A stretch of DNA of 51,977 bases from Pseudobutyrivibrio sp. (GTDB lineage Bacteria > Bacillota > Clostridia > Lachnospirales > Lachnospiraceae): the NCBI RefSeq assembly GCF_015057185.1, contig NZ_SVEV01000027.1, positions 1-51,977 on the forward strand. The letters run 5' to 3'. This document shows, piece by piece, positions 25,865 to 33,726 of this stretch. Position numbers and translations under genes: made by a program. The notes under the pieces are model-generated. The model did no database searches, had not been told where the DNA came from, and saw only the letters and a program-made list of their open reading frames with translations. The first letter of the stretch is position 1, and each line of letters begins with the position of its first letter.

Positions 25865-26716
25865 TTAACGCATTGTTATATATCCCTTGTACTGTCTTAA
25901 GTTGTCAGATGTACATCTGTCACCTAAGAATACTGATGCGATGTTGTGCTGAGGCTTTAAGAATGGGAACTCATCCTGCTGTGCCCATGAAGGCTTTGTA
26001 AGATGTGTCTTTGAAAGATTTACACAAAGGTCATACCACTCCTCTGGTCCTTCAAACCAAACCTCGCAAACTCTATCGAACTGTGCTTCTGGAGCACCAT
26101 AATTCACAACTACCTTGCTACTTACAACTCTGTTTACTCTTACTGATCCTGTAAGGAATGGAACTACTTCCTCATGGAACCATCTCTCGCCCTCTTCCTT
26201 GCCGCACTCCTCTGGATACTTGATAAGGAACTGCCAACGGAAGTTTGGTCCATCCTCAAGTGTTCTTTCCTTACCCTTGAAGTCCTCTTCCCAGTTAAGT
26301 GGGACGAATGAGAAAATAAATGGTGGCATATCTCCGCCGCCTGCTGCACGTCCTGCATCACCAGACTCAGCATTGTTATGTACTGTTGAGCTGTTTACAT
26401 CTGGAATGCATCCCTGCCAACGAAGAACATCCATAGGCATGTACTCGCAGAAAATGTTGTTTGCCATCTCAGGAAGATGCTCATTTACTAACCAGTAATG
26501 CTCAGTAAGCTGCATCGCTCTAGCACCAAATCTGTCTCCCTCTGGTGGTGTTGGATAGCACTGATAAAATGCATATTTAGTTACGTATGGGCTGAACTTG
26601 CTGATGCTCTCTGGCACGTGATGATAGTAAAGCCAATGCTCAAGCTTTGGTCTGTACTCTTCCTTTGCAAGACCTACATAGATGAGGCTTCGCATGATAT
26701 TAAACTCGTATGACAT
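25865..26716 (-). CDS. chi: Bacterial chalcone isomerase
   Basis: 283 residues, the length I remember for the Eubacterium ramulus enzyme. It shares blocks I recall from it: MRSLIYV, YRPKL, YVTKYAFY, GDRFG, MQLTEH, MDVL-WQG, KPSWAQQD-FPFLKP and the C-terminal GYITMR. That enzyme is a two-domain ferredoxin-like fold unrelated to plant chalcone isomerase; it opens flavanones such as naringenin to chalcones and also acts on taxifolin. The catalytic His33 is present (HHVPES). The equivalent of the second catalytic residue, Asp79, appears to be Glu79 here. ATG 26716 behind AAAGGAGGG. First gene of an operon running to 17600. Enoate reductase and phloretin hydrolase are not in the window. Confidence 0.85.
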   Translation of the reverse strand: MSYEFNIMRSLIYVGLAKEEYRPKLEHWLYYHHVPESISKFSPYVTKYAFYQCYPTPPEGDRFGARAMQLTEHYWLVNEHLPEMANNIFCEYMPMDVLRWQGCIPDVNSSTVHNNAESGDAGRAAGGGDMPPFIFSFVPLNWEEDFKGKERTLEDGPNFRWQFLIKYPEECGKEEGERWFHEEVVPFLTGSVRVNRVVSSKVVVNYGAPEAQFDRVCEVWFEGPEEWYDLCVNLSKTHLTKPSWAQQDEFPFLKPQHNIASVFLGDRCTSDNLRQYKGYITMR

Positions 26717-26782
26717 AAATTACCCTCCTTTAAATTCATATGAGATACGACTTTGACTATTTTTTAACAAAAAAAGATACAA

Positions 26783-26800
26783 AGTTAGATTAACCTAACT
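26783..26800. promoter_or_regulatory. Palindromic operator overlapping the chi promoter
   Basis: AGTTAGATTAACCTAACT is an 18-bp near-perfect palindrome. On the minus strand it overlaps the -10 of a candidate promoter (TTTGCA, 17-bp spacer, GTTAAT). It is a plausible binding site for the LysR protein encoded at 28463 or for another repressor. Confidence 0.45.
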
Positions 26801-26891
26801 GACTTTCTTTGTGCAAATTGACCGTGGCTAAATCATAGCATCATCTTTTCTCGATAAAAAATATCAATATCCAATGGATTTAATAACAAAT

Positions 26892-26920
26892 TTGATATAG
26901 ATAAATTCAAACTTTAATAT
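26892..26920 (+). promoter_or_regulatory. Promoter of the LVIVD beta-propeller gene
   Basis: TTGATA (26892-26897), exactly 17 bp, TAATAT (26915-26920). The leader of about 80 nt contains a TTGG-N8-CCAA dyad at 26930-26945 and a stem-loop GAGCAC/GTGCTC at 26963-26981, followed by the strong site AAAGGAGG. Confidence 0.55.
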
Positions 26921-27005
26921 TGGACGTTTTTACCAAATGGGTCTTACAATCTGATTACGAACGAGCACTGCAATTGTGCTCAGCTATGAAAAAGGAGGTT
27001 TTTAA

Positions 27006-28379
27006 ATGAGCGATAAGTTTTACGCTAAGAGTCCCGGCAACGAAGGCTATATAAAGAATATGGAAGTCGTTGGCTATCACGACGCTGATAACCACTATCT
27101 CTTCCAGTCTCAGTTATATAAGACACAAGATGGACGTTATTACCTTTACGGTGGATGCTTCTACGGATATGGTGTTGAAATTATAGAGGTTACTGACCCG
27201 GCAAATCCACGCCACGTACAGTACATGCCAGTTATGGATCCTGAGGTTTACCCATACATGTCTACACCAAAGGTACAGATTGCCGATGATTTAATGATTG
27301 TTTCTAATGGAAACTGTCTTGAATTTTTACATGGTCCTGCACCAGAGAAGTACACTCCAGCTCCAGGTGGAGTTCATATCTTCTCATTAAAGGAAGACCC
27401 TGAGCACCCTAAGAAATTGTCTTTCTGGGCAACTGGCGACACTGATAACCCAGGAGCTGGTGTTCACAGATTTACTTACAATGGTGGAAAATACTTACAT
27501 CTTTCTGCTACTGCTGTTGGTTTCAAGGACTTTATTTACAGAATTGTAGATATTTCTGACCCTACTAACCCACATGAGGTTGGTCGCTGGTGGAATCCAG
27601 GTCAGTTCTTTGGAAATCAGACAAAGAAGACAAGAGATAAGGAATGGAACGGTTGGCAGGGCTACAATACTTACCCTGGATTCGTACACTTCCCATATGT
27701 TGACGGAGATACAGCTTACCTTAGCTGTGCTGGCGCAGGCTTCAAGATTCTTGATGTTTCTAATCCTGAATGGCCACAGGTTATCGGAGAAGCAAAAATG
27801 ACTCCACCATTTGCTACTAAATTCGGTGGTGCACTTTGCCACACATTCATGCCAATCCACGGTACAAAATACGCTATTGGTATGCAGGAAGGTGAACGTC
27901 AGTGGACTTACAACAAAAATGATTTTGATAAGTTCGGCGTTCAGGCTATGTGCGGTATTGAGATGTTTGATATCTCAGACCCTGAGGATCCAGTACTTAT
28001 TTCAGTACTTCCTTACCCAGAAGTTCCTGAGAACTTCCCTTACAAGAACTTTAATGATTTAGGATATGGTTACCCTACATCATTTGGTCCTCACAACTTA
28101 CATGAACCAATGACAGGAAAGCCTTGGCTTGAGGACAGAAGCGATCGTGCTTACGACTGCTACTTCCACGCTGGACTTCGTGTTTACGATATTTCAGACC
28201 CATATGTTCCAAAGGAGATAGCATACTTTATTCCTCCAAATCCAGAGAAGCTTTGCTTCGACGTAAAGATGCCTAACAAGCCTCTTGGAACAGCCGAGGA
28301 TCTTGTCGTTGATGATAGAGGTTACATCTATATGAACGCTATGCATGATGGAGTTTACATCCTTAAGTGTCTCGTATAG
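27006..28379 (+). CDS. Cytosolic LVIVD-repeat beta-propeller protein
   Basis: 457 residues, ATG 27006 behind AAAGGAGG; no signal peptide. At least five blades show the LVIVD pattern '[IVL]-x-[IVF]-x-D-[IV]-S-[DN]-P' near residues 58, 179, 247, 319 and 392. A histidine sits in a comparable place ahead of most blades: His154 (GVHRF), His228 (FVHFP), His279 (LCHTF), His363 (GPHNLHEP), His388 and His447 (NAMHDG). A ring of His on a propeller axis often binds a metal. Divergent from the chalcone isomerase operon with a shared 289-nt control region, so it is probably part of the same pathway, perhaps as an enzyme. Codon choice and ribosome site suggest high expression. Confidence 0.75.
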   Translation: MSDKFYAKSPGNEGYIKNMEVVGYHDADNHYLFQSQLYKTQDGRYYLYGGCFYGYGVEIIEVTDPANPRHVQYMPVMDPEVYPYMSTPKVQIADDLMIVSNGNCLEFLHGPAPEKYTPAPGGVHIFSLKEDPEHPKKLSFWATGDTDNPGAGVHRFTYNGGKYLHLSATAVGFKDFIYRIVDISDPTNPHEVGRWWNPGQFFGNQTKKTRDKEWNGWQGYNTYPGFVHFPYVDGDTAYLSCAGAGFKILDVSNPEWPQVIGEAKMTPPFATKFGGALCHTFMPIHGTKYAIGMQEGERQWTYNKNDFDKFGVQAMCGIEMFDISDPEDPVLISVLPYPEVPENFPYKNFNDLGYGYPTSFGPHNLHEPMTGKPWLEDRSDRAYDCYFHAGLRVYDISDPYVPKEIAYFIPPNPEKLCFDVKMPNKPLGTAEDLVVDDRGYIYMNAMHDGVYILKCLV

Positions 28380-28414
28380 TTTGTATATTACAATTATTTC
28401 TAATTTCTCTCTTA

Positions 28415-28448
28415 AAGAAAGCTGCCACGTGACAGCTTTCTTTTTTTT
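28415..28448 (+). terminator. Terminator after the beta-propeller gene
   Basis: GAAAGCTG-CCACGTGA-CAGCTTTC followed by nine T. The -35 element of the LysR gene (GTGACA, 28429-28434) is embedded in this hairpin. Confidence 0.85.
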
Positions 28449-28456
28449 GCTATAAT
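28429..28456 (+). promoter_or_regulatory. Promoter giving a leaderless LysR message
   Basis: GTGACA (28429-28434), 16-bp spacer, perfect TATAAT (28451-28456). Only six bases separate TATAAT from the ATG at 28463, so the normal start point is the A of ATG. There is no ribosome site. Confidence 0.6.
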
Positions 28457-28462
28457 AGGGGC

Positions 28463-29338
28463 ATGACTGATAAACAAATTGAATGTTTCTTAGAAACAGG
28501 TAAATATCAAAGCTTTACAAAAGCTGCACAAAACTTATATCTTCCACAGCCTGCTGTCAGCCGATATATTTCTGCCCTAGAACAGGAGCTAGGTGTGTCT
28601 CTTTTCATTAGAGAAAATAGCAGAAATATATCCCTTTCAGAGGAGGGAACCATCTATTTCAATTTCTTCCAGCGCTACCATGCTGAGTTTAGAAATATTA
28701 AAAAGATGCTTACAAACACCAGCTCAACCCTTAGAATAGGCTACAATATCGGCTGGAATGTATCCTCTTTTTTGCCTGCAATTGTAGATGAATGTAGAAA
28801 AGAGAATCCTGATTTGGAGATTTCCTTTGAATGTCTGGGCTTTAGAGACCTGGTTCAGGCCATAGAGGACAAACATTTGGATGCGATTATCACAACAGAT
28901 GATTATTTAGAGGGACGAGCAGATTTCGTCAAGTATCATTTTACTAGTATTTCTCGTATTATTGCCTACTCTGACCTGCTTCCAAATCATGAGAGCATCA
29001 CCTCCCCTAAGGATTTTGAGGAGTACACCTTCTACATGATTGACGACCCTAAGGTTGGTGAGCTATGTCAGGATATTGAGCTTATGTTCCGCCCTTATGG
29101 CTTCATTCCTAAGTTTTTTGCAGTTCCTAATATTAATTCAGTTTTTGCTTCAGTGGAGAATGGTCTGGGAGTAGCTGTACTAGATTCCTGGTATCAGGGC
29201 ATTCATCATCCGGGAATGCATATTTTTGATTTGCATGAGGCACTGCCAATTTCCATCGCATGGTCTAGAAATGCTATCTCTTCACCAGTAGATATGCTTT
29301 ATAAGAAAATAAATGAATTCTTTAAAAATGGGATGTAG
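28463..29338 (+). CDS. LysR-family transcriptional regulator
   Basis: 291 residues. Winged helix-turn-helix at residues 1-60 (CFLETGKYQSFTKAAQNLYLPQPAVSRYIS) and a periplasmic-binding-like effector domain after residue 85. Located next to the beta-propeller gene and 1.7 kb from the chi promoter, it is the likely regulator of the divergent region, with an aromatic or flavonoid ligand as inference. Its ATG follows the -10 box at leaderless distance. Confidence 0.9.
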   Translation: MTDKQIECFLETGKYQSFTKAAQNLYLPQPAVSRYISALEQELGVSLFIRENSRNISLSEEGTIYFNFFQRYHAEFRNIKKMLTNTSSTLRIGYNIGWNVSSFLPAIVDECRKENPDLEISFECLGFRDLVQAIEDKHLDAIITTDDYLEGRADFVKYHFTSISRIIAYSDLLPNHESITSPKDFEEYTFYMIDDPKVGELCQDIELMFRPYGFIPKFFAVPNINSVFASVENGLGVAVLDSWYQGIHHPGMHIFDLHEALPISIAWSRNAISSPVDMLYKKINEFFKNGM

Positions 29339-29358
29339 GCTAACCTACATCCCATATA
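29330..29358. terminator. Bidirectional terminator between lysR-type and aminotransferase genes
   Basis: GGGATGTAGG-CTAA-CCTACATCCC, a perfect 10-bp stem overlapping the last bases and stop of the LysR gene, followed by AT-rich sequence. Confidence 0.7.
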
Positions 29359-29360
29359 TT

Positions 29361-30551
29361 TTATAATCCGCAGTCCTTTGCCAATGCTTCAAATGCTTGC
29401 AATGAACGCTTAATCATCTCGTAATCTACGCAATATGCAATTCTTACGTAGCCTGGGCAACCGAAGGTCTTGGTTGAAACCAGGATAATATGATGCTTCT
29501 TGGCAAGAGCTACAAACTCTGCCTCATCCTCAAATGGCGACTGAACAAGCAAGTAGAAAGCGCCCTGTGGCTTCACCACATTGAATCCAAGCTCTGTCAG
29601 CTTGTCATAGAGCAATCTTCTATTTTTATCGTAGAATTCCAAATCCACATCTACATCAAGACATCTAGACACAACAAGCTGGAAAAGTGATGGTGCATTG
29701 ATGTAACCAATACATCTGTTGGCTACTGCCATTGCATTAATCATCTCGTCATAGCAATCCATGTTTTTGGAAAGTGCCATGTATCCGATACGCTCGCCAG
29801 GAAGTGAAAGTGTCTTACTGAATGAGTAAATGTAAATGCTGTTTTTGATAATTGATGGAATGTATGGAACCACATCATTATCATATACAAGCTCTCTGTA
29901 TGGCTCGTCTGCAAGCACATAAATCGGATGACCTACTCTCTTTTCAGCCTTCTCTATGATTTCTGCAAGCTTTTTAAGTGTCTCCTCTGGGAAAATTCTA
30001 CCTGAAGGATTGTTTGGATTATTAACGATAATGCAACGTGTCTTTTCGTTGATAAGCTCATCTAAAGCATCTAGATTCAAATCAAAGTCGTCCATTTTTG
30101 CTGGAACAACCACAAGATTACCGCCATAATTTGCTACGTAGCTTCGATATTCTCCAAAATAAGGGGCAAATGCGATTACTTCGTCCTCGTATCCAAGTAA
30201 AGCTCTAAAAATACAGTTCATGGCGCCTGCTGCACCAACAGTCATGATAACGTCCTCTGGTCCGTAGCTCATGCCAAACTTTTTATTTAGGCTTGCCGCA
30301 ACGTTTTGTCTAACCTCATCAAAACCAGCATTTTTCATATATCCATGAATGTATGAATCTGGCTTCTCTGCCAAAATATCCTTGATTGACTGAGTGACCT
30401 TTTCAGGAACTGGAGCCGCTGGATTTCCCAAACTAAAGTCGTATACGTTCTCAGCTCCTACTTCCTTTGCAAGCTGCAATCCCTCCTCAAAAAGCTTTCT
30501 GATAGTAGAGCTACCTGCTACGAGAGTTTCCATGTTTTTTGAAATAACCAT
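29361..30551 (-). CDS. PLP-dependent class I/II aminotransferase
   Basis: 396 residues from ATG 30551; an upstream GTG at 30572 lacks a ribosome site whereas ATG 30551 follows AAGGAG. Fold type I signature residues are intact: NNPNNPSG, ADEPYREL, and the PLP lysine in SFSKTLSLPGERIGY. It resembles aspartate/tyrosine-type aminotransferases common in Clostridia ('pyridoxal phosphate-dependent aminotransferase'). The substrate is not clear. The upstream PAS-GAF gene ends inside its leader (30569), so they may be co-transcribed. Confidence 0.9.
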   Translation of the reverse strand: MVISKNMETLVAGSSTIRKLFEEGLQLAKEVGAENVYDFSLGNPAAPVPEKVTQSIKDILAEKPDSYIHGYMKNAGFDEVRQNVAASLNKKFGMSYGPEDVIMTVGAAGAMNCIFRALLGYEDEVIAFAPYFGEYRSYVANYGGNLVVVPAKMDDFDLNLDALDELINEKTRCIIVNNPNNPSGRIFPEETLKKLAEIIEKAEKRVGHPIYVLADEPYRELVYDNDVVPYIPSIIKNSIYIYSFSKTLSLPGERIGYMALSKNMDCYDEMINAMAVANRCIGYINAPSLFQLVVSRCLDVDVDLEFYDKNRRLLYDKLTELGFNVVKPQGAFYLLVQSPFEDEAEFVALAKKHHIILVSTKTFGCPGYVRIAYCVDYEMIKRSLQAFEALAKDCGL

Positions 30552-30568
30552 TTTGCCTATTCTCTCCT

Positions 30569-31525
30569 TCACCTTAAATTATCAATCTCTTGCTTGAGAT
30601 TATAATTACTCAATTCTGATGCCACAAACATGGAAACTGTCTCGAAAACATTTTCTATGTCAAAATCAGCCTCATAATTGTAATTATCTGCCACCATATA
30701 GCCAATTATCCTATCATGGTCTCTAAGAGTCGCCACCATGTAATTGGTGATAATGCCCTCCAATATCTTTTCAAAAATCTCAGGAGCATGTTCATTAACG
30801 GATTTTATGTCATTGATGATGGAAATATTATCCTCATCCAATTGTCGCTGCCACATTCCGAAGAAATCAAATTTCTTGAATATCTTAACCGTAGGCAGAC
30901 CTATCCCTGTATTCTTGTGGGACCAGGAATAAAACTGTCCTACACTGCCATCCTCTTTTCTTTCAACAACAAAAACTCTGGCTGCGCTTAGCTCGTTGCC
31001 AAGCTGCTCCAAAACCAAATTGATTCCTGTCTTGAAATCGTTGGAATTCATGCTTTTAGCGCATTCGATAATAATTCTGTTGCTGTTGTTTTGAATGGTT
31101 CTATTTTCTTCTTCTCTTTTTTCTGCAGTGACATCATGAATAATAAAAGCGCAGAATCCTTTTTTATAAACTGGTACTGCCCAAAACTCAAACCATTTAT
31201 TGTATTTGGTATTGTAGGTGCGGTTAATTACAGACTGACGCATGATTGCCGCCTGATAACTAAGCCTAATCCAGTCCTCGTCCCTATTAGAGACGGTCTC
31301 ATAAAAGGTGGAGCCTACAAGCTCCGGCGCTGATTTGCCTACTAAAGATGCATATTTTTCATTTACAAAAAGAAACTGCATATCTTTTACTGTACCAAAT
31401 GGATCTGTTACAACTTGAAAAATACAACAAGCATCCGGCAAATCCTTAAGCATTCCCAATATTTCCCCATCAGAAAAGTCAATATTAGCTAATTTTTTGT
31501 TCAACTCAACCTCCCCGAGTGACAT
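30569..31525 (-). CDS. PAS-GAF sensor protein without an output domain
   Basis: 318 residues. A PAS domain (about residues 20-135; FLFVNEKYASLVGKSAPELVG, then FIIHDVTAEKR) is followed by a GAF-like domain (150-305). Usually such pairs precede GGDEF, HD-GYP or histidine kinase domains; here the protein ends. ATG 31525 overlaps the stop of larC as TAATG. An alternative TTG seven codons in has the better ribosome site GGGGAGG. Possibly a sensory partner that acts in trans, or the remnant of a longer signalling protein. Confidence 0.7.
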   Translation of the reverse strand: MSLGEVELNKKLANIDFSDGEILGMLKDLPDACCIFQVVTDPFGTVKDMQFLFVNEKYASLVGKSAPELVGSTFYETVSNRDEDWIRLSYQAAIMRQSVINRTYNTKYNKWFEFWAVPVYKKGFCAFIIHDVTAEKREEENRTIQNNSNRIIIECAKSMNSNDFKTGINLVLEQLGNELSAARVFVVERKEDGSVGQFYSWSHKNTGIGLPTVKIFKKFDFFGMWQRQLDEDNISIINDIKSVNEHAPEIFEKILEGIITNYMVATLRDHDRIIGYMVADNYNYEADFDIENVFETVSMFVASELSNYNLKQEIDNLR

Positions 31526-32388
31526 TATTCTATGATCATAGCCCTTAAAAATCCAGCCAAACCATAGTCTCTTTTGCCACTTCCCATACCTATTTTTTTA
31601 ACCAGAAATTCATCCGGTAGCTTGTCACTAGTACGAAGGGCTGCCACAGCTGCAGCACCTGTAGGAGTAACCAGTTCTCCCCTTACGTTCAAAATTTCTA
31701 GTTTGATTGCATTGTCAGCTACAATATTCGCTACTGCTGGAACTGGAATAGGTAAAATTCCGTGCTGGCATCTGACGGTGCCCTGTCCATCATATAGCTT
31801 TGGAACAATAACCTCTGTAATATCCAAATCATCGATACAAACGGCTATTGCAATTACATCTACGATGGAATCAATGGCTCCAACCTCGTGGAAATGAACC
31901 TGTTCCACTGGCACTCCATGAGCCTTTGACTCAGCCTTGGCAACCTGATCAAAAATAGCCTTTGCTATTTCTCTTGCCCTATCTGTCATCTTGGCAGCAT
32001 CGATAATCTCATTAACTTCTTTTATTCCTCTATGAATATGGTCATGAGAATGATGGTGCTCATGGCTATGCTGATTATGGTGCTCATGTTCATGGGTGTG
32101 CTCGTGGTCATGGTGATGCTCATGACTATGGTCCTCTTGCAAATGACCATACAGGTAATCCATATCATGGTCGTGATTTTCATGGTCAGCATCTAAAACC
32201 ACATCAAAATCCATACACTCAAGGCCTGAACGCTTTTGCTTCGTATATACGATATCAAAGCCCTCTGCCTGAACAGTATCAAGCACATTGGACAATGTGT
32301 CCTGGCTGGCTCCCAAATCAAGAAGCGCGCCAACTAGCATGTCACCGCTAATGCCTGAATTGCATTCTAGATATAATGTTTGTCCCAT
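31525..32388 (-). CDS. larC: LarC N-terminal part (LarC1), nickel-pincer cofactor biosynthesis, His-rich
   Basis: 287 residues from ATG 32388, behind TAGGAGA; the ORF extends upstream without a ribosome site. Start TLYLECNSGISGDMLVGALLDLG, VHFHEVGAIDSIVDVIA and GRGELVTPTGAA-type blocks identify LarC, the CTP-dependent nickel insertase that completes the lactate racemase cofactor. Residues 85-140 hold a His-rich metal-binding loop with over 20 His. The chain stops after KRDYGLAGFLRAMIIE, where full-length LarC continues into the LarC2 domain (about 130 more residues). No larC2 frame follows. It is LarC1 alone, or a truncated form. Confidence 0.85.
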   Translation of the reverse strand: MGQTLYLECNSGISGDMLVGALLDLGASQDTLSNVLDTVQAEGFDIVYTKQKRSGLECMDFDVVLDADHENHDHDMDYLYGHLQEDHSHEHHHDHEHTHEHEHHNQHSHEHHHSHDHIHRGIKEVNEIIDAAKMTDRAREIAKAIFDQVAKAESKAHGVPVEQVHFHEVGAIDSIVDVIAIAVCIDDLDITEVIVPKLYDGQGTVRCQHGILPIPVPAVANIVADNAIKLEILNVRGELVTPTGAAAVAALRTSDKLPDEFLVKKIGMGSGKRDYGLAGFLRAMIIE

Positions 32389-32482
32389 TTTTTCTCCTAA
32401 AAGGATGCTTTCATTATAGCACCAGTTTACCGCTTTAATCAACTAAAGTATTGTATATTTTCGTATATTTTTCGGGTGAGAA

Positions 32483-33394
32483 TCAATCCCCCTCAATTAC
32501 TGCTAAAATCAAGATTCCGGCGATAACCATGAATATAAATAAATACTGTAATTTTGTAAGCTTTTCCTTAAGGAAAATTCTTGAAAGAATAAGGGATACT
32601 ACACATACTGCAGAAATAATTGGTGCTGCAATTGCGCCGTTACCACTCATTGCAAATACATAAGTAAACTGACCTGCTGTCTCACAAATAGCTGCAATGA
32701 TTTTATCTTTCTGCTTTGGAAGCTCATACTTTACACCCTTTATCTTCATGAAAATAATAAGAAGAATTGCCACTATAAAAAATGTAATCTCATATGATGT
32801 ATTTGCAACCTCTTCGATTGTCTCCTCTGAAACATTGATAAGTGGGCTAGTTTCCATCTCAAGGAAATAGATATCTAAGAAGCTTCCGATAGCATCGATA
32901 GTTGCATAGCAAAATGGCATTGCGAATGCTACTATAGCCATCTTCTTACCAAGCTTTTTCTTTCTGTCTGTAGTTCCTGTATTATCAAGGATTCCTACAC
33001 CAAGGATACCAATAACAATAAGTACGATTGCTACCCCAGAACCAAGGGCAATAGACTCACCGAGGATTACTACTGCAAGTACTGTACAGATAGCACCTGA
33101 AGTATTCTCGATAGGATCTGAAATTGACTCTTCTATGAAGCGCATTCCGAAGAAGGAAAATGCCATTGAAAGAATGTAGCAAAGTGAAACAGGTAAATAG
33201 TTAATCAGGTTCATTGGGTCATATCCAATGTCCTTTGTCAGCAGCGAAAATGCTGCATGAATACCCATTACAATACCTACTGTTACAGTGATTTTAAGGT
33301 GAGCATACTTCTCATCAGGAAGTGCTCCCTTCTTATAGAATAATTCTGCAAGACCCCAGATTAGAGTTGTTGCAAGTGCGAAAAATAACCACAT
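32483..33394 (-). CDS. DMT-superfamily (EamA-like) transporter
   Basis: 303 residues, ten hydrophobic helices in two five-helix halves with an insertion in the middle (about 185-205). Start MWLFFALATTLIWGLAELFYKKG is typical of EamA proteins. Exports or imports small metabolites; substrate unknown. ATG 33394 after AAGAGAG. It stands 94 nt upstream of larC. Confidence 0.8.
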   Translation of the reverse strand: MWLFFALATTLIWGLAELFYKKGALPDEKYAHLKITVTVGIVMGIHAAFSLLTKDIGYDPMNLINYLPVSLCYILSMAFSFFGMRFIEESISDPIENTSGAICTVLAVVILGESIALGSGVAIVLIVIGILGVGILDNTGTTDRKKKLGKKMAIVAFAMPFCYATIDAIGSFLDIYFLEMETSPLINVSEETIEEVANTSYEITFFIVAILLIIFMKIKGVKYELPKQKDKIIAAICETAGQFTYVFAMSGNGAIAAPIISAVCVVSLILSRIFLKEKLTKLQYLFIFMVIAGILILAVIEGD

Positions 33395-33465
33395 AAATTA
33401 AATCTCTCTTTCTTTTTGATGATTAAAATATATCCTAAATTTATATTGCGCACAATATAGTAAAA

Positions 33466-33493
33466 GAAAAAGACTGTAAACACAGCCTTTTTC
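33466..33493 (-). terminator. Terminator after the 55-residue gene
   Basis: Minus strand AAAAGGCTGT-loop-ACAGTCTTTTT with one mismatch, immediately after the stop at 33496. Confidence 0.5.
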
Positions 33494-33495
33494 AA

Positions 33496-33663
33496 TCAGT
33501 TCTCTATATCTATATTTATACTCACATCAATATCTGCCTTACTGAGCTTGTCTTTGTTAATCTTTCTTTGAGCGTCATGTAAAATCTCTCGCACTTTTTC
33601 AAGGTCCTCATAGGCTTCTTCAGGTGTATAAGGTTTGCTCTCATCTTCAAAATTAAAATCCAT
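33496..33663 (-). CDS. Small acidic protein, 55 residues
   Basis: ATG 33663 has the ribosome site GGGAG six bases upstream, and the frame is followed by its own terminator. The protein (MDFNFEDESKPYTPEEAYED...) is charged with a likely coiled or helical middle (LEKVREILHDAQRKINKDK) and ends SINIDIEN. No membrane segment or signal. I do not recognise a family. It lies downstream of the aldo/keto reductase gene in the same direction. Confidence 0.65.
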   Translation of the reverse strand: MDFNFEDESKPYTPEEAYEDLEKVREILHDAQRKINKDKLSKADIDVSINIDIEN

Positions 33664-33726
33664 AAACTGCTCCCAAGCTCTCCCTATGGAAAGTAGTCTA
33701 TCAGATTAATTTGAAGAAATGATGTC

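Noticed and set aside
31500-31580. Ribosomal frameshift joining LarC1 to LarC2
   Set aside because: Frames downstream encode the PAS-GAF protein and show no LarC2-like sequence.
32030-32150. Tandem-repeat or CRISPR-like CAT/GTG-rich stretch
   Set aside because: It encodes the His-rich loop of LarC; units are irregular and in frame.
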